Shown: positions 50,997 through 61,608, numbered from the stretch's first letter. The stretch: 64,000 bases of DNA from a bacterium (GCA_016124195.1 WGOE01000006.1:372001-436000); one strand, 5' to 3'. Notes: generated by a model not told the origin, from the sequence alone. Made by a program: numbers and translations.

Positions 50997-52394
50997 ATGC
51001 GGAAAGTACTGTCGGCCCTGCTCCTTGGCGCGGTGTCCTTTGCCCCGGGGGCCCTTTGGGCGGAAACACTGACCGATGCGTTGATTTCGGCTTACCGCAA
51101 TTCGCACCTGCTCGAGCAGAACCAGGCCGTCCTGCGCGCGGCGGACGAGGATGTGGCCACCGCGGTGGGCCAGTTGCTGCCGGTCGTGACCTTTGCCACG
51201 CAGGTCGTCGACAGCCGCTCGGAGCAATTCGCCCAGACCTTCGGCGGGGTCGTGAGCGCGGGGCAAAGCACAAATGTGACCGGCGGCGTCAGCCTGACCG
51301 CCTCGCTCACGCTGCTCGACTTCGGGCGCAACAAGCTCAACATCGCGGCCAAGAATGAATTGGTGCTGGCCTCGCAGCAATCGCTGGTCAACTACGAACA
51401 GCAGGTCCTGCTGGATGCCGTATCGGCCTATGTCAACATGTCGCTGCAAACCGAACTGGTCGCGGCGCAGGAATCAAACGTTCACCTGATCACCCAGGAT
51501 CTGCAGGCGACGCGCGACCGGTTCGACGTGGGCGAGGTCACCAAGACCGACGTGGCGCAGGCCGAAGCGCAGCTGGCCTCGGCCAATGCCTCGCTGGTTT
51601 CGGCGCAGGGCAACCTGACGCTGGCGCGCGAAAGGTACAATGCTGCCATTGGCCATTACCCAACCAGCCTGTCGCCGCTGCCCAAGACGCCCATCTCGGT
51701 CAAGAGCCTCGCCGAGGCGCGCGCCGTCGCGCTGCGCACCCATCCGGTGATCCTGCAGGCCCAGCATCAGGCCAAGGCGGCCGACATCGGCGTGCAGTAT
51801 GCCAAGGCGCAGTTCGGCCCGACCGTCAGCGGCAAGGCCACCGTGCTCGACCCCTACCGCTATAACCAGTTCATCCAGCCCACCACCCAGCTGGAGCTGG
51901 ACTGGAGCCAGACGATCTATGCCGGCGGCCAGTATTCTTCCGCCTACCGCAAGGCGATTGCCCAGCAGGAACAGGCCCATGCCGCCCAATTGCAGACCGG
52001 CGTCAATGTGACCGAGGCAGTCGGCAAGGCCTGGTCCAACATTCTGGTGGCCCAGGCTTCGATCACGGCCAACGACGAACAGATCCGCGCCGCGCAGGCT
52101 GCTTACGACGGTGTCAAGCAAGAGGCCGAACTGGGCAGCCGCACCACGCTGGACGTGCTGAACGCCGAGCAGACCCTGCTTTCCGCCAAGGCCTCGCGTC
52201 TGCAGGCCCAGGCGAATTTCTACACCGGCCAATATTCGCTTCTGTCTGCCATGGGTTTGCTGACCGCCACGAATTTGCATCTTGGCATTCCGGTCTTTGA
52301 CCCCCAGGTCTATTACGACGCCGTCAAGGGCGCGCCGACCGTGACGGTGCGCGGGGCTCGGCTTGACAAGATCATGAAGAAACTCGGCAAATAG
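50997..52394 (+). CDS. tolC: TolC-family outer membrane channel
   Basis: The 465-residue protein has a signal peptide (MRKVLSALLLGAVSFAPGALWAE, in part) and two internally repeated TolC/OEP halves of long helices and strands (LTDALISAYRNSHLLEQNQA, and the second-half equivalent AEARAVALRTHPVILQAQHQ). It forms the outer-membrane exit duct for type I secretion and drug efflux. Of three nearby ATGs, 50997 has the best spacing from GAGG (6 nt). It could export the RTX glycosidase at 3704, but the inner-membrane ABC/MFP partners are not here. In Caulobacter the tolC-type gene rsaF likewise precedes popZ. Confidence 0.92.
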   Translation: MRKVLSALLLGAVSFAPGALWAETLTDALISAYRNSHLLEQNQAVLRAADEDVATAVGQLLPVVTFATQVVDSRSEQFAQTFGGVVSAGQSTNVTGGVSLTASLTLLDFGRNKLNIAAKNELVLASQQSLVNYEQQVLLDAVSAYVNMSLQTELVAAQESNVHLITQDLQATRDRFDVGEVTKTDVAQAEAQLASANASLVSAQGNLTLARERYNAAIGHYPTSLSPLPKTPISVKSLAEARAVALRTHPVILQAQHQAKAADIGVQYAKAQFGPTVSGKATVLDPYRYNQFIQPTTQLELDWSQTIYAGGQYSSAYRKAIAQQEQAHAAQLQTGVNVTEAVGKAWSNILVAQASITANDEQIRAAQAAYDGVKQEAELGSRTTLDVLNAEQTLLSAKASRLQAQANFYTGQYSLLSAMGLLTATNLHLGIPVFDPQVYYDAVKGAPTVTVRGARLDKIMKKLGK

Positions 52395-52523
52395 GCGACG
52401 CGTACAGGCATTCGTTAACACTTGTGCTGTCACTTCCTTGTGTGGGGACGACTCCTGTCCTAGACTTGCCGCATTCGGCCCGGGACGCACGGGCTTGGCT
52501 ATGGCAGCAAAGCGAGCGTGAAG

Positions 52524-53402
52524 ATGTCAGGACGGACTGGTTCGGGCGAGATTGAGGATATTCTGACGTCGATACGCCGTCTGGTGTCCGAAGACCTGCG
52601 ACCGGCGCCGCGGCCGAAGATCGTCTCGAAGATGGTGGTCGAGGACAAGCTGATCCTGACCCCCGCGCTGCGCGTTGTGTCGAGCCGTCCTGCCCGCCTG
52701 GCCCCCGCCGACCCGACCGAAGCCGCGGCACCGGCGCGCCCGCCCTCTGCCCCCTTGCCACGCCTTCATCTGGGGGCCGAGCTGGAAATTCCGCCGGCCA
52801 CGCCCGATGTGGTGTCGACGCTGTCGCAGGCGGTGGACCGGCAAACCGGGCTCGATTGGGATTCCGAAACCGGCGATCCCGAGCCGGATATCACCAGCCT
52901 CGACTGGTCCAGCTTCACCTTCGCGCGCCGTTCGATGCAGGAAACCTGGATCGCGCGAACCGCGGCCGTCACTCCGATGGAACCCGCGCCGATCAAGACC
53001 GCGCCGGACACGTCTGCACAGGGTACCGCTGAACCGGAGGCGGCCACCTGGCATGACGAAATCCCGGAGGCCACATGGGCAGAGGCCGCCACGCCCGAGA
53101 ACGACCTGCCCGAGTACGACCTGCCCGAGGCGGACGCCGACTGGGCCGATGAGGCCGAGGCCGAGGTGATTGCCAGCCTCCAGCAGCTTGAGGTCGAGGC
53201 AGCATCGCCGGCGCCCGAAGACCTGACAGGCGCCGTGCAGGAAGAGGACAACATCTTTTCCGAACAGGTGCTGCGCGAACTGGTGCGCGACCTGATCCGC
53301 GAACAGCTGCAGGGCGATCTGGGCGAGCGCATGACACGCAACATCCGCAAGCTTGTGAAGGCAGAGATTGCCCGCGCCGTAGCGGTTCAGGCGCTGGAAT
53401 AG
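52524..53402 (+). CDS. PopZ-like (DUF2497) polar scaffold protein
   Basis: The 292-residue protein has the two short conserved regions of PopZ. The N-terminal helix EIEDILTSIRRLVSEDLRP corresponds to the EEILASIRRIISED motif of Caulobacter PopZ. A C-terminal oligomerisation helix pair is seen (QVLRELVRDLIREQLQGDLG and IRKLVKAEIARAV). Between them is a long acidic, Pro/Ala-rich disordered region (about residues 50-240). The order pcm-tolC-popZ-like matches Caulobacter. PopZ gathers the chromosome origin and signalling proteins at the pole. The N-terminal motif is less perfect than in true PopZ, and valS, usually next, is absent. GTG at 52518 is an alternative start. Confidence 0.75.
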   Translation: MSGRTGSGEIEDILTSIRRLVSEDLRPAPRPKIVSKMVVEDKLILTPALRVVSSRPARLAPADPTEAAAPARPPSAPLPRLHLGAELEIPPATPDVVSTLSQAVDRQTGLDWDSETGDPEPDITSLDWSSFTFARRSMQETWIARTAAVTPMEPAPIKTAPDTSAQGTAEPEAATWHDEIPEATWAEAATPENDLPEYDLPEADADWADEAEAEVIASLQQLEVEAASPAPEDLTGAVQEEDNIFSEQVLRELVRDLIREQLQGDLGERMTRNIRKLVKAEIARAVAVQALE

Positions 53403-53465
53403 GGCGCCCCGCCCGTGCCTTCCGTGCTGCGTCGCCCCGCCTGACATCCGGCTACATCGCCAAAC

Positions 53466-53488
53466 AAAAACGCGCCCCAAGGGGCGCG
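53466..53488 (-). terminator. Terminator of the minus-strand gene at 53519
   Basis: On the minus strand the palindrome CGCGCCCC-TT-GGGGCGCG (realistic loop of 4) is followed by TTTTTG. It lies between the PopZ-like gene and the convergent small gene. Confidence 0.85.
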
Positions 53489-53518
53489 CTGGTGATTTGC
53501 GGTCCGATGAGGTCGGGA

Positions 53519-53845
53519 TCAGGCGGCTTCGGCCTGATCCAGTTCCAACGCGTGGCGCCGTTCGCTTTCCTCGCGCGACAGTGCGACCGAGGTGCGCACC
53601 CCTTTGCCCACGAACTCCATCAAACCCTTCACGACACGCTCGTTCGGGTCGATCCCGGCGCAGGACAGCACTTCGCGTCCGTCGCGCGACCGAGCCCAGC
53701 GGGCGATCTGATCAGGGCCATTGCCATACTTCTTGTCGTCGGCAATCGCATCGTCCAGCGCCGCCAGAACCACGGCCGCAAAAAGCTTGCGCGCGCGTTG
53801 TCCCTGTTCAAAGTTGAAGGCAGTGCTGTCTATGAAATCGGCCAT
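53519..53845 (-). CDS. Small conserved protein (DUF6280-like), function unknown
   Basis: The 108-residue product (start MADFIDSTAFNFEQGQRARK) is helical and charged, with a central FAAVVLAALDDAIADDKKYG and GIDPNERVVKGLMEFVGKGV. It looks like the DUF6280-type proteins conserved in Rhodobacterales, but this family label is from memory. ATG at 53845 has AGGA 7 nt upstream, which excludes a longer in-frame extension up to 53977. It ends at the terminator at 53466. An unusually AT-rich 300-bp region with a perfect operator-like palindrome lies upstream, suggesting tight control. Confidence 0.72.
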   Translation of the reverse strand: MADFIDSTAFNFEQGQRARKLFAAVVLAALDDAIADDKKYGNGPDQIARWARSRDGREVLSCAGIDPNERVVKGLMEFVGKGVRTSVALSREESERRHALELDQAEAA

Positions 53846-54153
53846 ATCGCGTCCTACTTCTTGCTCTTGTCTTTTCTGCGGCTCTGCGCTTGTAACGATT
53901 TGACGACGATTCGTCATGTCATTCCTGACATGGCTGTCATGATATTGGTGCATGGCTCGTCGCGACCCGTTCAGCATATAGTTGCTGCTTTGTCAGCGCG
54001 ACATCACATATAGGTGTGATTTCAAACCGATCAAGCTTTTCTAAAGATTGAAGCGGTTTCCGGCGAAAATAGGCGGATTTTCCATCCTTTATTAACCAGG
54101 CCCCGGATGCAGCGCCGATCCTGCCGCGGAAACGAAGCCTGCGACCGGCTTTC
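53846..54153. other. 308-bp AT-rich intergenic region upstream of the gene at 53519
   Basis: No gene is seen. It is the most AT-rich stretch of the window by eye. It holds the palindrome at 53915, a smaller inverted repeat GACGA-CGAT-TCGTC (53902-53915), a second TGTCATG copy just downstream, and TTATTAACC near 54091. It separates ygfZ from the small gene, both on the minus strand, and probably carries the promoter of the latter. Confidence 0.5.
53915..53932. promoter_or_regulatory. Perfect palindrome, operator-like
   Basis: CATGTCATTCCTGACATG is a perfect inverted repeat with 7-bp arms and a 4-bp centre. It is about 70 bp upstream of the start codon of the minus-strand gene at 53845. TGTCA-N4-TGACA could bind a dimeric regulator, not identified. 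Confidence 0.45.
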
Positions 54154-54909
54154 TCAGTCGATCCGCGTCACGCGGGCCGTGCCGGCGGTCATCTCTCCGG
54201 CGGCCTTGTCGAGCCGAAGATAGGCGATGGCGCGGCCGCCGGACTGGGTGAAAAGCCGGCCGACCTCGCGCCCCTCGGTCAGGATCGGGGTGCCGGGCGG
54301 CGCCGCGCCCTCCACGGCGACCAGGGCCAGACCCTTGCGCAGTTCGGTCTTGTGCTTCATCCGCGCCGTGACCTCCTGGCCGACATAGCAGCCCTTGCGG
54401 AAATCGACGCCGTGCAGCCGGTCAAAGCCGGTCTCCATCAGATAGCTGTCGTCGGGGATCAGCTCGATCCCGGTCTCGGGGATCAGATGCGTCACGCGGA
54501 TGGCGTCCCAATCGGGCTCCGGGGCGGCCGTATTGGTCGCAGGCCCATAGAGCCGCCAGCCAAGGGCCGGGTGGCGCGGATCGGGCAGGGCACCCTCTGG
54601 CGCCGGGCCAAGGCCGCGTGTGACGGTCCAGTCGCTGGGCGTCAGGCTGACATCGGCGCGCAACCGGTAAAGCGTCAGGCGGCGCAGCGTCGCCTCGGCC
54701 AGAGCCTCGGGCAGGTCCAGAAAACGGGTATGGCCATCGTATCCCACGAAAAAGTCGGCCAGATACTTGCCCTGCGGCGTCAGCAGGGCGGTCCAGACGA
54801 GGCCCGGCGCCTTGGCCAACGGCAGGACGTCATTGCTGACCAGCCCCTGCAGAAAGGTCAAGGCATCCTTGCCGCCAAGGGTTACGATCCTGCGGGTGGT
54901 GTCGGTCAT
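54154..54909 (-). CDS. ygfZ: Folate-binding protein YgfZ (Fe-S cluster repair)
   Basis: YgfZ/IBA57-type proteins use tetrahydrofolate to help maintain certain [4Fe-4S] enzymes. The 251-residue protein has the diagnostic KGCYVGQEVTARMKHKTELR, with the conserved cysteine, and the GcvT-like folds (DALTFLQGLVSNDVLPL and LLTPQGKYLADFFV). The family is often annotated as aminomethyltransferase-like, but the KGCYxGQE motif is specific to YgfZ. The start at 54909 fits. Confidence 0.93.
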   Translation of the reverse strand: MTDTTRRIVTLGGKDALTFLQGLVSNDVLPLAKAPGLVWTALLTPQGKYLADFFVGYDGHTRFLDLPEALAEATLRRLTLYRLRADVSLTPSDWTVTRGLGPAPEGALPDPRHPALGWRLYGPATNTAAPEPDWDAIRVTHLIPETGIELIPDDSYLMETGFDRLHGVDFRKGCYVGQEVTARMKHKTELRKGLALVAVEGAAPPGTPILTEGREVGRLFTQSGGRAIAYLRLDKAAGEMTAGTARVTRID

Positions 54910-54960
54910 CTGCGCGCTCCTGACCCGTAGATATAGGCCAAGTGCGGCGCGGGGGAAGGG

Positions 54961-56699
<1,739 letters not shown>

Positions 56700-56703
<4 letters not shown>

Positions 56704-57386
56704 GCCGGCCTCCCGCGCCGCGCCTTGAAGCTGGCGGTCAGCCGGTCGCGGTCATAGCCCGTCTCGATCCAGGCGCGCAGCGACCGGCCATGTCCTTCGG
56801 CCTCGAACTGGTTCAGGAACTCGTCCATGATGCCGGTGTCGGTCATCTTCAGATGCAGGTAATTCAGGCTCAACTGACGCCTGGCCTCGGCCAGCGGGCG
56901 CTTTTCGACCTCAAGCAGATAGAGCGCCGCGGCCAGGCCCGTGCGGTCGGCGCCCGATTTGCAATGCATCAGGAAGGGCTTTTCGATGGTCTGGAACAGA
57001 TCCAGCAGGTGCAGCAGGTTGTGACGCTTGGGGGCGCTGCGGGCGGAAAAGCCGATGTCATGCAGCGTCAGTCCCAGCGCGCGGCAGGTTTCGGCCTCGA
57101 ACAGGTAGAACCCCTGCTGGGCCGCACCGCGCAGGTTCAGCACCGATTTCAGCCCCAGCTTGCGCTGATAGGTCCGCAGCCGCGCCGGAGAGGGCTGATT
57201 GGCGCGCCACACACCGGGGGCGATCTCGTCGAGGTTGGTCCAGATCGTGCGCAGGAAGGCATGGTCCATCAGCTGGAAATGCCACCAGGCCGACCGGCGC
57301 GCTTCGGGCGTCGAGATGTCTGTGCCGAAAGTATCGGTCAGCCGCTGCTGAAGTGCCAGCATCCGCTTCTTCAATGCGCCAGCCAT
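56700..57386 (-). CDS. Cytoplasmic Cys-X5-Arg phosphatase coupled to an ABC exporter
   Basis: The 228-residue protein has the phosphatase loop LMHCKSGADRTGLAAALYLL (Cys and Arg of CX5R). It also has the stretch IAPGVWRANQPSPARLRTYQ and GLKSVLNLRG typical of dual-specificity/PTP-like enzymes. No signal peptide is visible, unlike the related protein at 1807. ATG at 57386 has AGGA 6 nt upstream; a longer in-frame start at 57446 is rejected. It is the first gene of a two-gene unit with the MsbA-like exporter (ATGA overlap). The substrate may be a phospholipid, inositol phosphate or phosphotyrosine. Confidence 0.85.
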
Positions 57387-57530
57387 GCGGGTCCTGAATG
57401 CTGTCTCTGGTTCCGACCCTCTAACGGCTTTGCCCCCCGCGTTCAAGCCGCGGGCCTGGGAGGGGGGCGCCAGCCTTCCGGTTGACGCCGCGTGCCGACC
57501 GGTCTAGCCCTTGCGCAAACGGAGATTTGC

Positions 57531-58730
57531 ATGTCCCTCGCCAATGGTCGCCCCTATCTTGCCATCCCGGGTCCCTCGGTCCTGCCAGACCGGGTGCTGG
57601 CCGCCATGCAGCGCCCTTCGCCCAACATCTATTCCGGCGATCTGATAACGATGGTCGAAAGCCTCTGGCCCGATCTTCTGGACCTCGCCGGGACCAGAGG
57701 CCATGTCGCGGCCTATATCTGCAACGGCCATGGCGCCTGGGAGGCGGCCAATACCAACATCTTCTCGCGCGGGGACAAGGCTCTGGTGCTGGCCACCGGC
57801 CGGTTCGGCCATGGCTGGGCCGGGACGGCGCAGGCCCTTGGGGTCGAGGTCGAGATGATCGACTTCGGCCGGTCGGTCCCGGTGGACCCGGCCCGCGTCG
57901 AGGCCGCGCTGCGCGCCGATCCGGCGATCCGCGCCGTGCTGATGACCCATGTCGATACCGCGTCTTCGGTCAAGTCGGATGTGCGGGCGGTGCGGGCGGC
58001 GATCGATGCCGCCGGTCACGATGCCTTGCTGGCGGTGGATTGCGTGGCCTCGCTCGGTTGCGACGAATTCCGCATGGATGATTGGGGTGTCGATCTCATG
58101 GTCGGGGCCAGCCAGAAGGGGCTGATGACGCCGCCCGGCATGGGTTTTGTCTGGTTCAACGACAAGGCGGCCGCGGCGGGCAAGACCGCCGCGCTGCGCA
58201 CGCCGTATTGGGACTGGACGGCGCGCGCCCATCCGCAGGAGTTCTGGCAGTATTGGTTCGGCACCGCCCCCACCACGCATCTTTACGCCCTGCGCGAAAG
58301 CCTGACGATGCTGTTGAAGGAAGAAGGGCTTGCCAATGTCTGGGCGCGCCATGCCGCACTGGCCCGCGCCGTCTGGGCCGCCTTTGACGGCTGGGGTGTG
58401 GGCCATCCGTCCATCGGGCTCAACGTGGCCGACCCTGCGGCCCGCGGCCATTCGGTCACCGCGGCCCGGCTTTCCGCGCCCGACGCCACCCGCCTGCGCC
58501 ACTGGTGCGAGCGTGAGGGCGGTGTCACGCTGGGCATCGGGCTTGGCATGGCCACGCCCCAGGACCCCGAGGCGAGCGGCGCGCTCCGCGTGGCGCATAT
58601 GGGCCATGTCAATGCGCATATGACGCTGGGCGCGCTGGCGGTGATGCAGGCCGGCCTGACCGCGCTTGGCATCCCGCATGGCGCCTCGGGGCTGGCCGAC
58701 GCCGCTGCCGCCATCGCGGTCAAGGTCTGA
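57531..58730 (+). CDS. Class V aminotransferase (serine/alanine-glyoxylate type)
   Basis: The 399-residue PLP enzyme has the fold-type I motifs of the AGXT/SgaA group: IPGPSVLPDRVLAAMQRPSP, VDCVASLGCDEFRMDDWGVD, and the PLP lysine in LMVGASQKGLMTPPGMGFVW (in part). Such enzymes use glyoxylate as amino acceptor with serine, alanine or aspartate as donor, in the serine cycle or in photorespiration-like routes. A specific donor cannot be told from sequence alone. ATG at 57531 follows GGAG; an earlier in-frame start at 57492 is not needed. Repeat copy E follows. Confidence 0.88.
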   Translation: MSLANGRPYLAIPGPSVLPDRVLAAMQRPSPNIYSGDLITMVESLWPDLLDLAGTRGHVAAYICNGHGAWEAANTNIFSRGDKALVLATGRFGHGWAGTAQALGVEVEMIDFGRSVPVDPARVEAALRADPAIRAVLMTHVDTASSVKSDVRAVRAAIDAAGHDALLAVDCVASLGCDEFRMDDWGVDLMVGASQKGLMTPPGMGFVWFNDKAAAAGKTAALRTPYWDWTARAHPQEFWQYWFGTAPTTHLYALRESLTMLLKEEGLANVWARHAALARAVWAAFDGWGVGHPSIGLNVADPAARGHSVTAARLSAPDATRLRHWCEREGGVTLGIGLGMATPQDPEASGALRVAHMGHVNAHMTLGALAVMQAGLTALGIPHGASGLADAAAAIAVKV

Positions 58731-58818
58731 CGGGCAAGCGCCCGGCCCGGCGTCGGACCTCTCCACGCAGGCCAGTCTTGCCTGGACGAAGGGGCAAGAG
58801 CCGCTCTTTCCATTGCTC

Positions 58819-58866
58819 TTTGTTGCAATACTCCACAGGGGGTCCGGGGGGTGTGAAACCCCCCGG
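58819..58866 (-). repeat. Dispersed intergenic hairpin element, copy E
   Basis: On the minus strand, stem CCGGGGGG/CCCCCCGG encloses loop TTTCACA, followed by ACCCCCTGTGGAGTATTG. The tail is the most diverged of the five copies. It sits between two convergent genes. Confidence 0.8.
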
Positions 58867-58891
58867 TGGTTTGACCCGGCGCACCTGCAGG

Positions 58892-59959
58892 TCAGGGGCG
58901 AAACAGCGCCGCCAGCCTTTGGCCATCCAGCGCAGGCACGATCAGGCCCTTGGGCTTGACGGCCGCCACATCGACCCCGGCCACCATGGCGTTGACCACC
59001 GCCTCTTCGGTGGCCTCGACCGTGGCGAGGTAGATCGGGTCCATGACTTCGGTGTTGATCTCGGTCCGGGTCACGAAGGGCTGGTCCTCCCCGGCCAGGG
59101 CGCCGGGATTGGCGGTCGAGAAGGCCAGGAAGATATCGCCCGAGGAATTGCCCGAAGGTGTCCCGCCGCGCGCTACCCCCATCGAGGCGCGCCGGGCCAC
59201 ATGGCGCAGGCTCAGCGCCGACAGGGGCGCGTCGGTCGCGATCACCACGATGATCGATCCCTGCTCCCTGTCGCGAAAGGCGCCCTCCGGCATCAGCTGG
59301 CCGACCGGCTTGCCGAGGATGGTCAGCCAGGGGCGCCGGCCGTTATTGGCCTGCACGAGGACGCCCACCGTATAGTCCTTGCCGCCCAGCGACACCCGGC
59401 GCGAGGCGGTGCCGGTGCCGCCCTTGAACTCGTAGGCGATCATGCCGTTGCCGCCGCCGGTCGAGCCTTCTTCGACGAGGCCGCCCTTGGCCGCACGGAT
59501 CGCGGCCTTGGCGTGTTCGGGCGTCACATGCAGCGCGTTGATGTCGTTCAGGATGCCGTCATAGGTTTCGCCCACCACCGGCATGGCCCAGCAATGTTCG
59601 CCTTCGAACCAGGCGGCATAGTGTTCGATCATCCATTCCGTCACGCCATGATGGACGGCGCCCACGCCGTGGGTGTTGGTGATGCAGACGGGACCGATGA
59701 AATAGCCTGCATCGTTGATCCAATGCGTGCCGGTCAGCTCGCCATTGCCGTTCAGAGTGAACTGGCCGGCCCAGACCGGCTGCGGCGCATCCGCCTCGAT
59801 ACGCGGCAGGATCGCCGTCACCCCGGTGCGCATCGCCTTCGCCGGATCGGTCAGCGTGCAAAAGCCCACCCGCACCCCCGGCACATCGGTGATCGCATTG
59901 AAGGGCCCGGGCTGGCCGGGAAACGGCAGGCCAAGGTCGCGGGCGCGGGGTTTGGGCAT
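58892..59959 (-). CDS. P1/S58 family peptidase (DmpA-like aminopeptidase)
   Basis: The 355-residue protein is DmpA-like. This autoprocessing N-terminal-nucleophile enzyme is cleaved before a conserved serine into two chains. The nucleophile region reads ARGGTPSGNSSGDIFLAFST, with the Gly-Asn-Ser-Ser-Gly cleavage site. The front part has ITDVPGVRVGFCTL and GVGAVHHGVTEWMIEHYAAW. Family members cut beta-peptides or D-amino-acid amides. The start ATG at 59959 follows AGGAGATC. It is convergent with the aminotransferase gene and divergent from the amidotransferase gene. Confidence 0.93.
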   Translation of the reverse strand: MPKPRARDLGLPFPGQPGPFNAITDVPGVRVGFCTLTDPAKAMRTGVTAILPRIEADAPQPVWAGQFTLNGNGELTGTHWINDAGYFIGPVCITNTHGVGAVHHGVTEWMIEHYAAWFEGEHCWAMPVVGETYDGILNDINALHVTPEHAKAAIRAAKGGLVEEGSTGGGNGMIAYEFKGGTGTASRRVSLGGKDYTVGVLVQANNGRRPWLTILGKPVGQLMPEGAFRDREQGSIIVVIATDAPLSALSLRHVARRASMGVARGGTPSGNSSGDIFLAFSTANPGALAGEDQPFVTRTEINTEVMDPIYLATVEATEEAVVNAMVAGVDVAAVKPKGLIVPALDGQRLAALFRP

Positions 59960-60126
59960 GGCAGATCTCCTGTGCGGCGGGGCCTCGGCCCTGATTTGAG
60001 GCGCTTTGCCCAGATTGGCAGCAGAGCCGCGCCCCGTTCAAGGCTTCTTGAGCCGTCAAAACAATATCAAGGCTTTCCGTGCGAGACTTGCGCGCCTAGT
60101 ATCATGAAAAATCGCGCATCAAGAAC

Positions 60127-60915
60127 ATGACACGCCTCAGCACACACAGACCCGTCATCGGCATCATCGGCAACCATCTGATGGTCAATGACCGCTATCC
60201 GGCCCATTCCGCCGGCACGATGAATTCCACCGCCGTGGCCGATGTGGCCGGCGCGATGCCTCTGATCATTCCGACCGACCCGCGTTTCGTTTCGGTGGAC
60301 GAGCTGCTGGAGGCCTGCGACGGCTTCCTGCTGACCGGGGGGCGCCCCAATGTGCATCCGTCGGAATATGGCGCCGAAGAGACGCCGGCCTATGGCGCCT
60401 TCGACCGGGCGCGCGATGCCATCACGCTGCCCCTGATCCGGGCCTGCGTGGCGCGCGGCCAGCCCTTCCTCGGCGTCTGCCGCGGATTTCAGGAAATCAA
60501 CGTCGCGATGGGCGGCACGCTCCACCCCGAAATCCGCGAGATTCCGGGCCGGATGAACCACCGCATGCCGCCCGATGCCAAGCTCGAGGAACAGTTCGCC
60601 CTGCGCCATATGGTGCGCTTTACCGAAGGCGGGGTGTTCCATCGCCTGATGGGCGCGGTCGAGGTGATGACCAACACGCTGCACGGGCAGGGCATCCTTG
60701 TGCCGGGCGAACGCATCGTGATCGACGGCCACGCGCCGGACGGCACGCCCGAGGCGATCTATGTCAAGGGCGCGCCGGGCTTCACCTTGGCCGTACAGTG
60801 GCATCCCGAATGGAACGCGGCGGCCGATCCGGTCTCGCGTCCCTTGTTCACCGCCTTTGGCGATGCGGCGCGCGATTGGGCCGCGGCGCGGCGGCCGGTC
60901 CGCCGGATCGCCTGA
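60127..60915 (+). CDS. Class I glutamine amidotransferase (PuuD-like gamma-glutamyl hydrolase)
   Basis: The 262-residue protein has the nucleophile motif FLGVCRGFQEIN and the catalytic His/Glu in LAVQWHPEWNA. This places it in the peptidase C26 branch with PuuD, which splits gamma-glutamyl-GABA in putrescine breakdown. It also shows DGFLLTGGRPNVHPSEYG. No other puu genes are near, so the real substrate may be another gamma-glutamyl compound. The start ATG has a weak ribosome site. It is divergent from the P1 peptidase, whose products could include gamma- or beta-linked amides. Confidence 0.88.
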   Translation: MTRLSTHRPVIGIIGNHLMVNDRYPAHSAGTMNSTAVADVAGAMPLIIPTDPRFVSVDELLEACDGFLLTGGRPNVHPSEYGAEETPAYGAFDRARDAITLPLIRACVARGQPFLGVCRGFQEINVAMGGTLHPEIREIPGRMNHRMPPDAKLEEQFALRHMVRFTEGGVFHRLMGAVEVMTNTLHGQGILVPGERIVIDGHAPDGTPEAIYVKGAPGFTLAVQWHPEWNAAADPVSRPLFTAFGDAARDWAAARRPVRRIA

Positions 60916-60917
60916 CT

Positions 60918-61598
60918 TCAGGCCTCGGCCAGCAGGCCGCGCAGGATGCGGTCGGCCTCGGTGCGGGGTGCGGCCAAGGGGGTGCGATCCTCGCCCGGGA
61001 AGAAGCGCGCCCTTGTGGCGGTGGGCATCGGCCGCGGCGTGGCTATGACGACACGCGGGCCGATGCGCTGGTTTTCGGCCTGCCAACTGGCCGCCAGCGC
61101 GATCTGCGCCGCCTTGGAGGCGCCGTAGGCCCCGAAGAACTTCTGCCCGGCACGCGGGTCGTCGAAGAACAGGGCGGTGCCCTGGCCCAGCTTGAGCAGC
61201 GGTTCGACCATCGGGATCAGCTGGCCGGTGGCGCGGATGTTGATCGCCAGCGCCTTGTCCCAATCCGCTGTCGCCAGCGACCCGGCCGGCGACAGCGGCG
61301 TGGCATGGATCGCCGCATGGGCCCAGAGGTCCAGCTTGCCCCAGCGGTCATAGATCTGCCTGCAGAGGTGCCGCATCGCGTCGTCCAGCGTGATGTCCAT
61401 CGGCGCCAGGGTCACGCTGCCGGCTCCGGGCAGACCCAGCGCCTTGACCCGGTCGTCCAGCTCTTCCAGCCCGCCCACGGTGCGCGCCACCGCCACGACA
61501 TGCCAGCCGCGCGCGGCAAGCTGTTCGGCCAGGGCGGCGCCCAGGCCGCGCGAGGCGCCGGTGACAAGGGCAACCTTGGGTTCGGGGGTCTCAGACAT
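60918..61598 (-). CDS. Short-chain dehydrogenase/reductase lacking the usual catalytic serine
   Basis: The 226-residue protein has the cofactor motif VALVTGASRGLGAALAEQLA and the Tyr-Lys pair in FFGAYGASKAAQIALAASWQ. About 13 residues before the tyrosine, where SDRs carry serine, the sequence is ALFFDDPRAGQ. The serine is replaced by Phe or Asp, so the classic Ser-Tyr-Lys triad is incomplete. It may therefore use another residue, or act as a non-catalytic or epimerase-type protein. It resembles YciK-like SDRs. It ends 3 bp from the convergent amidotransferase gene. Start 61598 has GGAG upstream. Confidence 0.85.
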   Translation of the reverse strand: MSETPEPKVALVTGASRGLGAALAEQLAARGWHVVAVARTVGGLEELDDRVKALGLPGAGSVTLAPMDITLDDAMRHLCRQIYDRWGKLDLWAHAAIHATPLSPAGSLATADWDKALAINIRATGQLIPMVEPLLKLGQGTALFFDDPRAGQKFFGAYGASKAAQIALAASWQAENQRIGPRVVIATPRPMPTATRARFFPGEDRTPLAAPRTEADRILRGLLAEA

Positions 61599-61608
61599 GG
61601 GATACTCC

